Part shown: in pieces, positions 37,864 through 50,111 of the stretch
Layout: every line of letters begins with the position of its first letter
How positions within the stretch are numbered: the stretch's first letter is position 1
Origin: Tethya wilhelma
Lineage: Eukaryota > Porifera > Demospongiae > Tethyida > Tethyidae
Assembly (NCBI GenBank): GCA_964030475.1
Contig: CAXIPT010000005.1
Span: 2,696,568 to 2,760,567, forward strand
DNA length: 64,000 nucleotides
Direction of reading: 5' to 3'
The notes under the pieces: model-generated
The model's input: the letters and a program-made list of their open reading frames with translations, nothing else
What the model was told of the DNA's origin: nothing
The model's database searches: none
Program-made: the position numbers and the translations under genes

Positions 37864-40767
37864 TGTGTTCACTCTGTTATCTCAAGAATGGCAGCTCCAG
37901 TCATCAAACATGGCATACCAAGGTAGAATAATCGTACACATATAGCATTCTACCAAAACCTGTAGTTCCTGAGATCTGAGCCTTGTCAGTGTCTCTAAGC
38001 GTTAAGCTTTGAGACCACTCCTGCTGGTCACACCCAATTGTTAGTGTGCATTATTCAAATCGACTGAAAGATGAACATTTCCACTTCACAGAAGGACAGC
38101 TGACTCACTCTCTAGGTGAATTAAGCAAACAATAAATAGCACAGTAAACATGCTGTTTTAGGAAAGCAGCTTTATCACTGAATCTTATCTCTGCGTGAAA
38201 GTAGGAGCATGGGGTACTGAGCTATCAGTTCTGTGACTAAACCAGCTGTCAAAAACATAGCATGCATAAGGGTCTAGTGTCGTAGTAGCTTGCCTGCTAG
38301 TACTGCTGCTACTCTGAACAAGTATATCTTTGCTCTAATGTAGATACTCAGTCCTGACAGTGTCATGTGTGAGCATGTGAATTATTTGTATTCCCAGTAT
38401 CCATGTTGCACCAAGTTAGGTGTTCTGGTAAAGATCACTACTTTTAGATAGAGTGTAAGCTCAAGCTAGAGTAGACTAGTCCCTTGCAAGGGTAACAGTC
38501 TGGCAGGACACCAAATGTTGATGACTTCGGTCACCTATAGAAGGTTTATAGCACACATCCTTGTAGATGTTTCAATTCTGCTGAAAATGTAGCTGTCTTG
38601 AGTAAGATGTCTGGCTTAACAGACTCTCTTGCTTCCTTATGCAAGATTGCTAGAATGTTATTCACAACACTTACCTTTGTGTTTCAGGCTGATATCATGT
38701 CAGCCTCTACTAGCTGGCTTGGCATTAGTTTCTGTCTTCCTTTAAGTTCAGATTGCATGCACTGGTGCTTATCTTAGTTTGACATGCTACCACATTTTCT
38801 CGTATCTGGAAGAATATACTCATCACTTATTTGTATCATTCGGGTCAAGTTGTTACGTGCATAAGCCAGTATGAGCATTAAACTAGAAACTGAAAGACAT
38901 AGAGTTCGAATCCCAGCTAGATTTTTTCCTTTGAAGTTTCAAGCATAATTTAGTATTCTCAGCATGAGTCAGTACCATCCTAGACATTACAGAATGACTG
39001 ACTTGTATGTCATAGTTATGATGATGTGTGAAAGAGTTCGAAGACATGGAAGTGGTTGAGAGGCAGACAGACACCAAACTAGTCCAGTCCAACAGCCAGA
39101 ACCCACTGTGTTGGGACTCCCTGACTCCTCTTGCTGCAGTATGCCAGTGATGTGATCCAATTGCTGTAGACGGTGGTTAATGAAGCAAAGGGACCACACA
39201 TCCAACAATCATAATAGTGATTGTGTGCATGCATTGCATGAAATTATTAGTTAATGGTTAGGCCATTTGTAAGAATTAGTATAATGAATGGGTTGTGCTA
39301 CTGGAACTATGTAGCGTAACACCGTCCACATTGCTCCTGATTGGGGTGCATAATTCCAATGTTGACTTACTTCCTGGCTCCAAATTGCCTACAATTGCTT
39401 ACATGAGCTGTGTTTTTGTTTTTGCACGCCCATCACAAATATGTAGGACCACTTGGTATATCTAGAAGCTAATAGGATGAATAGGTTGTGAATGGTACAT
39501 ATACATCTACCCTACTAGCTGTAGCACAGAAGACAGTATCCCATAAAATTTTTGTGTGAAATTTTCTTGTGCATTACCTTTCGTATAGTACTGCTATGTA
39601 TGTTGCACAGCCACGCCCACTTTTGATTTTTGTAATCTACACCGACAATGAAATCTTCCCAATTCATGTTGTTTAACACGCTCACATACACACACTCATG
39701 CAGTGGTCGTACAGAGCTAGGTGATGTCACTCAGCACAATATCAAGCAACTGAAAAAGCTCAACTCAGTTGTGTTCCCAATCACGTACACAGATAAGGTA
39801 TCTTACCAATACATTGTGTGTTTTATTCCTAATGTTATGCGTGCTGTATTGGACCTTGTCTACTTTATTCTTGGACTGGTAGCTTTTACTGTTGTTGAGT
39901 GAATACCAGTTGTAAACAATTTGTTTCTCCGATGTTTTGATCAAGTTCTGTTTGTCTTGATTTACTAGGTGTGTACTTCTTAATTATTGCTTCTTGCGTA
40001 TTGTTTTTGTTGTGTGTGTGTGTGTTGTTCTATGTAACAGCTGAGTAACTTTTACAAGTCCATGTGTTGTGTTTCTCTTCTACAGTTTTATAAGGATGTT
40101 CAAAATCTTGGAGAGTTGGCTAAACTAGGTAAATGCAGCCACTATAACACAAGCATTCTTATAATATTGTTGTTTATTTTGCAATGCACACTGTGTAGCT
40201 CTGTTTCCTCCCACACATGTGGTGCCATAGAGTATGATCACCACAGGAATAGTGGGGATCTGTGTTTTGATTGAATGTCTTAATCCCTTACAAAGGATGC
40301 ATCATTTTGAAGTGCACTAGAGCCTTGGATTGTCTGTAGATGCTGTCTGTTATATAATAGATACCGTATAGCGGGAAATTTTTGTGGGGGAAATTTTTTG
40401 CGTTTTCGTCTTGAATAGAAATTCGCGGGGAAAATTTTCGTGGATTGCGTCTCAACTATACGTGACGACCACATACCTTACAAATTTCGTGGGGGAAAAT
40501 TTTCACGGAAAGCTGCCAAACCGCCAAATTTGCAAAAATTTTCCCCCACGAAAATTTCCCGCTATAGGTATAGAAACTGAAACTGCTATAGATGTGTGTG
40601 TGTGTGTGTGTGTGTGTTTGTTTGCCATTGCCTAGCAACCAAAGGCTAATTGCCAGTTACTGGCTGGGTGGAGATAGAGGTCACAGGGGGTCAATGGCAA
40701 GCTAAATAGTTGCATGCCCTGACCATGCATCGAGTGTCCCCCCCCATTTAAGGGTCATGCAACTATA

Positions 40768-40810
<43 letters not shown>

Positions 40811-43546
40811 AGTCACACACGCACATACTGTATACGGATATGTTACTCCATTAATAATCCTTACATTCCACCTCTTGTCATGTGTGATATGAGCTAGCTA
40901 CAAGTATCACATATGTACATCTGATCTACAGTCTCAATTATCTGCAGCTACCATACTTAGCTGTGTGTAATGATAGTTGCTATAATTCAATCTATCTCCT
41001 GTTCTTGATCCTAATTGGTAGTACTCCTTGTCATTACTACTGGTAGTATGTGTGAGGGCTAGTATCCTGAATTTTTGGGGTAATTTGTAGGAAATGCAGT
41101 CTTACATTTAGTCACATAGCAGTCATACTATTGCCTTTGTGTGCATTCTGCAAAGAGTGGACAGAGTTGTATGGCTAGACTGGAAGACTGGAAGACTGGA
41201 ATTTATGATGTGCTTTTGCGCAATGCATCTTTACTGAGAATACGAAGCAATAATCATGTGTTTAACTAACTATAGCAGCATAAAAGTAATAGATTTTTAT
41301 TATTGGTGCCACTGATAAAACATGTACTATCATATCTAAATCATGTCCAAAAACAGAAAGAGTGGGTGTTTTCCAAGTATCAAGAATTGTATACATATAC
41401 AGTCATTGTGTTGCAGTGCAATAAACTTCCTTCCTCTTGTGTTACAGTAATGTGGTATTTTAGTATGTGCTGGCTACCTTTTACCTAGGAATATTGTTAT
41501 CTTGTGGAGGAGCCCCTTGGGCCATGAATTTTATGTCTCTCCAACTAAGTGTCTGTCTGTCTTGATGTGTGGGTGAACTGTCAATAAGTGACTGGATTAG
41601 CTGGAAATATTCCTGTAATTTATTGTTTGAAAGAATATTTACATCTAAACCATTAGAGTGGAGAAAGATCTGAATAATTTAGCATAACTATGCACGTACC
41701 AAAGGATTTTTTTCTACTGTGAAACATGGTGAAGTGTAAGCCAAGAGTTTGAATCATGGTGAATTACTGTGTGCCTCCCATGTGTCCAAAAAGAGTGAAA
41801 TTTGTTACACTGGGCTCCAAAATACATCTGTGAAAGCATTAAAGTCTTCTTGTAGCTGTATCTTTACTACATGCATAACTCTGCTCTAACTTATGGGCCA
41901 ATATTGGGCTGTTTAAAGTGAATAGTTCAGTAATTGGGCCAACACATCTCCAGTCAGTGAGTTGTGTTTGAAGCCTCCTCTCTCTCAATTAGGACCCATC
42001 TCTTACACTTTGGATAATTAACTCTAGGTTAGGCTACTTTAAGGATAGCTCATATCTCACATACCTGAAGACATAGTGGAATAGGCCATGGCCTCTGTTT
42101 TACAGTAGGTTTCTTTTGTAGCGTGTGTGTATCCAGCCTCAGTGTCTACCATACAATAGTGAGTTAGGCTGCCATGTGTAATGCCTCCATTGTACAGCTT
42201 CCCATTCGAGTGTATTCCATATGGACATTGAATGTGAATGGGAAAAACAAATAACGCCATGTGTTGTTGTTATCAGAGGAGAAATGCGACATATGTACTC
42301 GGTCAAAGAAGAGGTAGTGTAGAATTTCCTTTTATTTTCCCCACCATTCTCCGTGGAACTCTCTCTGTGTTGTGCTTGAGAGAGAGAGCCCTCTGGTCAC
42401 TCTTTATAGTGGACTAGAGAATTTAGTGCTGAGTTGTTTGAATGACTTGTCGACCTTTGGAAACCAATAATCCGTCTAGGAGGGGAAGGAGCTTTGTAAG
42501 AGAGTGAAGATAACAATTATTAATAGTGCTAGTAGGTTGATAAACAATGCTATGGTTCAAATCTTCAAAAATGGTCAAAATATGCCTTAAGAACATTGTG
42601 TGGTGGTGTTGCTGCCAAATGCTACAGACAATCTCCTCTGTAGACCTACAGTGAACCGACCCTTGAGCTGTGTGTTGGATTGTTTACAAGTAGTCTAAAA
42701 TGTAATTTCTAATCTTGGTGCTCCTGACAGCCTCTAGCAGTGTGTAAGTGAGAGTGATCAGTAATTTTATAACATTGCCAAATTTTATCAAGTGGTCGTC
42801 AGCTCTTGAATGTGATAACAATAGTAAGGGCTACTCTTTACTAGGTACTTAGGAGGTGGAGAGTGGTATGCACGCAGTGGTGAAAATGCTTTTTTTTTCC
42901 CCCAAATACTTATATTATGTGCACACTAGCTTTATCAATAAGCTGGAATTGCAATCAATGTCATTAAACTTGGCTAGACAAAAAGCCAGGTTAACATTCC
43001 ATTGGAACCTTTTGTCAGCCTCATCTCTGTAATATTCACACTATACATGCATGCCACATGACATGTGGAGTAGAGGTACACATAGATGGGGTATAAGTAT
43101 TGTCATGGTGATCTCAGTGTCTTAGCTGGTACTTGTCCAAACACATCTCATTTGTCTTGTGTAGCTGACATGCTTGCTGGGAAGCATGGACTGATTAGCC
43201 CTGGTTTCCATGCAAACCTTATGTACTTCTCTACACATTGATTTGTGGGCTTGTACAACTATCTAGAAGTAATCCATATCTACAAAGAGGAGACTTGAGA
43301 CACCATCTCAATGGTACCACAATTTTTTATGTATCCTGAGCAGGCCTGTCTATTTCATATAATTTTGAATTTTTCAGGGTAAAATTTTCTCAGATTGCCA
43401 AAAATAATAATTACAAAAAGTTAATTAAGCCACTGTATGCATGCCTTTCCACAAAAATTTCAAGTAATATAGTGAGCAATTAAATCTTGTAAAGTGAACG
43501 GAGTTGAAATATTCACATAATATGGTATACAGTTTTAACATAATAA

Positions 43547-43611
<65 letters not shown>

Positions 43612-46600
43612 CTATTTCAATGACATAGTGGTGGGAGGTGTGTGTTGTCGTGTGGAGGTGGAAGGAGACCAGAGAAGACTCTATATCATGACACTAGGAG
43701 TACTAGCTCCCTACAGAAGACTGGGAATTGGTAGGTCACAACAAAAGCACATACAATAAGAACTTCATGACATCATTACTGTATCACATAGCTGTGGAGT
43801 AAGAAAGGCATTGACCTCCACATAGTAGTATACTGCCGCTATTGTACTGTACAAACACTACACCTGAACCAAGCATTCACTCATAATGTTAATTTCAAGA
43901 TACAGTATTACATACTTGAATGAGGAAAGCACTGGCTAGCCTTTAGTGATTTTAGTAGGCTTTATGTTGTTTGGACAAGAAATCCTGCTTAGTAGGTGGA
44001 CTGTGTGTTAACTTGAGGTTGCATGGAGCTACATGTGTATAATCACTTTAGAGTAGATGACCTCCTTACAAAGAGTGCCTGTGGTTATTGGCAACCCACA
44101 ATAGGCTTTGTGGCCCATCATGGCACAGTGTATGTGGAGGTCACACTAACTCAGTTGATTATAGGTAGCTAGCTGGTGTGGGACAATTGGTTACAATAAC
44201 TATTTTTATAGCTGTCATGACTACCTACTCAAACCATGCAGCAGCAGCCAGTATCTGAAGAGCTATATTATTGTACAGTGACTGGCTAATCTGTGCAAAT
44301 ACAAGTTTGTGCATTGTTTTTGAATCACTAAGTTGTTATTTATATCTTCCCTGTTCCTACACACACACACACACACACACAGGTACAGTAATGTTGGAAC
44401 ATGTGCTCAAGTGTGCCAAAGACGATGGAAACATTGACAACATCTACTTGTGAGTTGTTTACACTAGTCCTCCCTCTGCGAGAGGAGTGAGGCCAAGTTG
44501 AGTAGTTTGAGAGTGGAAACACCTAATGGAACAAACCACCCTGTTTAGAAATAAGTGCAAACACTAAATGTCTACTGATTGAATCAGACTGTACACACAC
44601 ACACACACCATTGGCTAATGGGTGATACATGTACTGCATTAGTAGCAGAGCCACAGGTAATGCTCACCTTCTGTTGGAAACAACACATTTGTAGTCAACT
44701 CTTGGAGGGGTGGTAGAACTAGTGGACAATGGTCTACACACTACATGACACGGTTACTTACAATGCAGAGTTTCAATTAACTAGCCACAAAACATGCAAA
44801 TGGACCTAAATAAATCAGTAATAGTCATGGCTTCTCATCAACCTAGACCCAGTCTGCTGCCCTGTGTGTGAGGGTTTGTGTGTAGTGGCCACTGAGCAGT
44901 TGTGAGGTCAACCCCAGCACACATGTCATGTTGTGTAGCTGAACAAGATGATCTCTTGGCCACATTCTCAAGCCTGCTTATATTATTTCCATGTGTGCGC
45001 AAAACTTGTGTGATATTATTACAATAATTATTATTATGGTAATTTTTCAAGCTGGAACCTATGAATTAATTCATGTACTGATAAAGGGGTGTGTGCTAGT
45101 TGGGAGGGTAGTCAATTTAACATCTGAATTCATGTACTCATAGAGAATGCAAATTTTTAGTGACATTCACAAGAGCTCGTGCAGTCACATTTATGAGATG
45201 ACTATCTTCTTCTCATGCTTGCTTTCCTGTCTTGGTCGTGAGTGTGTTCTCTTGGTTGGTGTGTTATGTAGTGTTGTTGTGAGCGTAGTCTGTGGGAAAG
45301 CTATGTGACTATGTGACTATCAGTGCACACGTACAGTACTGTGTAAATAGACAGATGTTTTATGGTGTGATCCCCTATCATAAACAGTGGCTATGATAAT
45401 AGTGATTGAGTGATGGTTGGTTGGCCAGTGCCTCTCTGAGGGACCCCAACACCATTTGGTACATCTACTATGTTTTGTTTATTTATCCCCATTGTGTATT
45501 GTTTGTGCTGATATATTGACCTTAGGTTGTGGGTAGTTAAAGATAGGGTAGGGATGGATTATCTTAAAGGTCAAGGTTGCTAATCAGTAATCTTTGAAGA
45601 TGCTGTGAATACAGGAATGTGTGCCTATAAATGAATTCATGTTTATGGCATTGCATATGGGTATTGTTTTGGCTACTATATTATGTATATCCCATTAAAA
45701 CACACATGTGCACACACTTATGTACACACACACACACACACACTAGCCTATTTCAATGACATAGTGGTGGGAGGTGTGTGTTGTCGTGTGGAGGTGGAAG
45801 GAGACCAGAGAAGGCTCTATATCATGACACTAGGGGTACTAGCTCCCTACAGAAGACTGGGAATTGGTAGGTCACAACAAAAGCACATACAATAAGAACT
45901 TCATGACATCACTACTGTATCACATAGCTGTGGAGTAAGGAAGGCATTGACCTCCACATAGTAGTATACTGCCACTATTGTACTGTACAAACACTACACT
46001 CATAATGTTAATTTCAAGATACAGTATTACATACTTGAATGAGGAAAGCACTGGCTAGCCTTTTAGTGATTTTAGTAGAGCATTATGTTTTTTGGACTAG
46101 AAATGCTGCTTAGCAGGTGGAGTGTGTGTTAACTTGAGGTTGCCTGGAGCTGCATGTGTATTATAAAGTAGATGACCTCCTTGCAAAGAGTGCCTGTGGT
46201 TATTGGCAACCCACAATGTGCTTGTGACCCATCATGGCACAGTGTATGTGGAGGTCACACTAACTCAGTTGATTATAGGTAGCTAGCTGGTGTGTCACAA
46301 TTGGTTACAATATATATTTTATAGCTGTCATGACTACCTACTCAAACCATGCAGCAGCAGCCAGTATCTGAAGAGCTATATTATTGTACAGTGACTGGCT
46401 AATCTGTGCAAATACAAGTTTGTGCATTGTTTTTTAATCACTAAGTTGTTATTTATATCTTCCCTGTTCCTACACACACACACACACACACACACAGGTA
46501 CAGTGATGTTGGAACATGTGCTCAAGTGTGCCAAAGACGATGGAAACATTGACAACATCTACTTGTGAGTTGTTTACACTAGTCCTCCCTCTGCGAGAGG

Positions 46601-47728
46601 AGTGAGGCCAAGTTGAGTAGTTTGAGAGCGGAAACACCTAATGGAACAAACCACCCTGTTTAGAAATAAGTGCAAACACTACGATGTCTACTGATTGTAT
46701 ACACACACACACACCATTGGCTAATGGGTGATACATGTACTGCATTAGTAGCAGAGCCACAGGTAATGCTCACCTTCTGTTTGAAACAACACATTTGTAG
46801 TCAACTCTTGGAGGGGTGGTAGAACTAGTGGACAATGGTGTACATACTACATGACACTGTCACTTACAATGCAGAGTTTCAATTAACTAGCCACAAAACA
46901 TGCAAATGGACCTAAATAAATCAGTAATAGTCATGGCTTCTCGATCAACCTAGACCCAGTCTGCTGCCCTGTGTGTGAGGGTTTGTGTGTAGTGGCCACT
47001 GAGCAGTTGTGAGGTCAACCCCAGCACACATGTCATGTGGTGTAGCGGAAAAAGATAGTCTCTTGGCCACATTCCTGTACTGATAAAGGGGTGTGTGCTA
47101 GTTGGGAGGGTAGTCAATTTAACATCTGAATTCATGTACTCATAGAAAATGCAAATTTTTGGTGAGATTCACAAGAGCTCGTGCAGTCACATTTATGAGA
47201 TGACTATCTTCTTCTCATGCTTGCTTTCCTGTCTTGGTCGTGAGTGTGTTCTCTTGGTGGTTGTGTTATGTAGTGTTGTTGTGAGCATAGTCTGTGGGAA
47301 AGCTATGTGACTATGTGACTATCAGTGCACACGTACAGTACTGTGTAAATAGACAGATGTTTTATGGTGTGATCCCCTATCATAAACAGTGGCTATGATA
47401 ATAGTGATTGAGTGATGGTTGGTTGGCCAGTGCCTCTCTGAGGGACCCCAACACCATTTGGTACATCTACTATGTTTTGTTGTTTTTTTTTATCCCCGTT
47501 GTGTATTGTTTGTGCCCATACATTGACCTTAAGTTGTGGGTAGTTAAAGATAGGGTAGGGATGGATTATCTTAAAGGTCAAGGTTGCTAATCAGTAATCT
47601 TTGAAGATGCTGTGAATACAGGAATGTGTGCCTATAAATGAATTCATGTTTATGGTATTGCATATGGGTATTGTTTTGGCTACTATATTATGTATATCCC
47701 ATTAAAACACACATGTGCACACACTTAT

Positions 47729-47765
<37 letters not shown>

Positions 47766-47925
47766 TAGACATGTTCAAGTAAGCAATGACGAAGCACTGG
47801 AATTCTATCAGAAATTTGGATTCAGTATTGTTGACACAAAGGAGCAATACTATAAAAGAATTGACCCCCCTCATGCGTTTGTCCTACAGAAAGACTTGAA
47901 AGGACCTTTGGGATTAATGGACTAG
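37271..47925 (+). CDS. NAA50: N-alpha-acetyltransferase 50 (NatE catalytic subunit)
   Basis: Exons 37271-37287, 39704-39797, 40086-40128, 43611-43730, 44383-44449 and 47769-47925 give 165 residues, close to the usual length of about 169. The enzyme transfers acetyl from acetyl-CoA to protein N-termini, mainly after initiator Met, and is tied to sister chromatid cohesion. Diagnostic segments are ELGDVTQHNIKQLKKLN, YIMTLGVLAPYRRLGIG (acetyl-CoA loop R/Q-x-x-G-x-G/A) and NDEALEFYQKFGF. A second pair of exons 4 and 5 (45747-45866 and 46498-46564) lies before exon 6; it differs only at synonymous sites. Using both pairs in series would shift the frame and stop within a few codons, so only one pair can be used per mRNA. 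The first exon has just five codons. Introns 1 and 3 are unusually long for this window and hold mobile elements. Confidence 0.93.
37771..37868. repeat. Hairpin plus GT microsatellite element
   Basis: TAACCCTTGGTG/CACCAAGGGTTA hairpin followed by a GT run; the mirror image of the element at 668-765. It lies in intron 1 of NAA50. Confidence 0.7.
38860..38925 (+). repeat. tRNA-like SINE head, decayed
   Basis: ATAAGCCAGTATGAGC resembles an A box and GAGTTCGAATCCC is a clear B box. The following CAGCTAGAT also follows the copy at 30962. It lies in NAA50 intron 1. Confidence 0.45.
40362..40570. mobile_element. MITE with TACCGTATAGCGGGAAATTT ends
   Basis: The left end TACCGTATAGCGGGAAATTT and the right end AAATTTCCCGCTATAGGTA are inverted. 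Internal GTGGGGGAAAATTTT blocks pair with AAAATTTTCCCCCAC. It lies in intron 3 of NAA50. A part-copy of the GTGGGG/AAATTTT block is seen near 33410. Confidence 0.8.
40592..40812. repeat. Two GT microsatellites
   Basis: GT runs at about 40592-40618 and 40769-40812, in NAA50 intron 3. Confidence 0.9.
43549..43608. repeat. Pure TC microsatellite acting as polypyrimidine tract
   Basis: About 29 uninterrupted TC units run straight into the AG acceptor of NAA50 exon 4, so the tract is also the splice polypyrimidine tract. Confidence 0.9.
43611..47768. repeat. 2-kb direct tandem duplication inside NAA50
   Basis: Unit 1 (43611 to about 45746) and unit 2 (45747 to about 47768) are collinear and nearly identical. 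Both run from the first base of exon 4, through exon 5, to a CA tract. Differences are scattered substitutions and indels, chiefly about 115 bp present only in unit 1 (around 44960-45065). The junction and the right border lie in CA microsatellites preceded by the same CATTAAAACACACATGTGCA; the left border lies at the TC tract. Confidence 0.92.
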
Positions 47926-50111
47926 AAATCTCAAATCACTCCATTGTTTAACTTTTGTTATGATCTCTAGGGTGAATTACAAATGGACACTGATTTGTGT
48001 ATCATTTACACAACATGCATTAATTGTGGTAATAGGGTTACACAGTGGAAGCTAGTCATGGTTGTTGTTCACAGTTTAACAGTGATGCCTGGAGCTGCAT
48101 TTCACAGCTAGGTAAACAGCTAGCTCTAGGCAAGATCAAATAAATTAAGTCTACAGTTCTATTTAAAGTGCAGCACATAAAGAATACAGTATTTATATAT
48201 TAACTGCATGTGCATGTACTTGAAGCATGGGTGTATGTTATAGTAATATTATGCATAAATAATGTAATTTATGTGTATAAGTGTATGTGCATGACTCCAT
48301 AACTGTAGAGTGGGTCCTTGAAAAATTATTTATTAGCCATGACTCTAGCTATATACAGGCGTATAATATTATATCCATCCATTCCTATAGCTGTATGTAC
48401 AGTATACATATTATTAATAATAGCTGGCATTTGTCAATACAAAAATAATTAATTTTATAGCCATAATAATAATTAATGGAATGACAGGTATGTATTAGTG
48501 TAGCAAGAACATACTTATTAGGCTCATTGGCGATCATACATCACAATAATATTACTGATAGTACATCTCACAATCATCAGTACAATGTCTTATATACATG
48601 TGCTGCATGATCATGATTCACATGCCATAATAAATTTATACCTGTGCCTAGTGGGTTGCATTATAATGAGCAGTTTTGATTCATATGAAGGTTTGGTCAT
48701 GGAAGGTTTATTTGAAGACTGTTAATGTCACATATGACCTCATCATGATAATATTATTATTACATGCATAATATGCAGCGTCTCAAATTAGTCGTAACTG
48801 AGTAAGGTTACCCATGCAATATGAGCACATGTATAATGTACACAGTGGTATACGCGTGGCTACAGTGGTGATCATATACACCACATAGAACACTAGTTCA
48901 TTCATACACTATTGTATGACTTTATATAATATTATTGCTGGAGGAGTATAAAACTAATGCATTGTTTGTTTACACAGCAACTTGTTGGAAATTAATATAT
49001 ATATTTGGCAGTGCTTTATGGCCTAGCTGCCTATATACAACATAATAATTATTGAAACCGTTGTATCAAGCCATCATCACATACACAGTGTATCAAGCTT
49101 TAGTGATTTATTCTAGCACCGTTTTGTTTGTGTTTGTGCTCATCCATGGGCAAGAGGCCAGCTTGGGGGGAGTAAATTATATACAAACACATAATATTGC
49201 TATAGAGCTACATCAGGATCTTGTATGTATAATTGTCTGGCTGTACTTGGAACAACAACTGCTATAATGATGGTATGCAACCACAGTCATGAAGTATATA
49301 ACCACAGTCATGCTATGACTGCTGAGTGCTGGCAGCAGAGCTAGTGGTACTTGTTGATATGTATGCTTTGTTTCAAGATGTTATTATTGAACAATAGTGC
49401 CGGAATCTCAGTCTTTGATCATTCTGACGAAGCACTCAAATTATACTATAGGATAATAGTCTTATCTCATGTGCAAGTGGTTGAAGTGATGTGCTAATGT
49501 GGCAATTCTTTTGGTAAAAAAATTCATGACGTGTTACTAATAATTTTTTAAGTGAAATCCTAGACTAACAAATTTAAAGCCTTTCTTGTCAAAGTTAGGA
49601 AGCCTAGCTGTGTGCAACTCCAATGACCTCACTGTCACACCTTAGCAACAGGTGCCACGTTAATGGTAGTATAATATTATGATGATGTCAAGTAATGTCA
49701 CACACATGCCAGTTATTGTTTCACTGTTTTTAAATAATAATGGAAAACATACAAATACTGACAACAATATAATAATATAGAGGCACTCATTATGATGATC
49801 TCAAGGTCAAGGTATAAGAATACAGTAGCCATTGGACTGCAGGAGCCATTGAGCTGAATAAAATTTAACTAACTTGGGATTTCTATTCTAACTAGAAAAC
49901 AATCAAACCTATGAACTTGGGGGGAGGGGAGGGTGGGAGGAATTAACATTAATGAGATCACTAATGTAGATTGATATAAGTTTATTATAGCTGATTTTTT
50001 TTTTGGTATAGAATACAGTACAGACAATTATAATAATGGCATGTTATGTCTACAATGTATTATTATTATTATTGATATATACAAAGCATAATAATAAGTA
50101 AATGAATCAAA
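47926..50111. other. Intergenic, no gene seen
   Basis: AT-rich. A possible NAA50 polyadenylation signal AATAAA lies near 48140. The ORF at 49052-49267 has no support. Confidence 0.45.

Noticed and set aside
45683..45895. Separate small gene with GNAT motifs
   Set aside because: It is the second copy of NAA50 exon 4 with flanking CA repeat, not an independent gene.
48141..50111. Further exons downstream of NAA50
   Set aside because: No frame with motifs or plausible splice sites; NAA50 ends properly at 47925.
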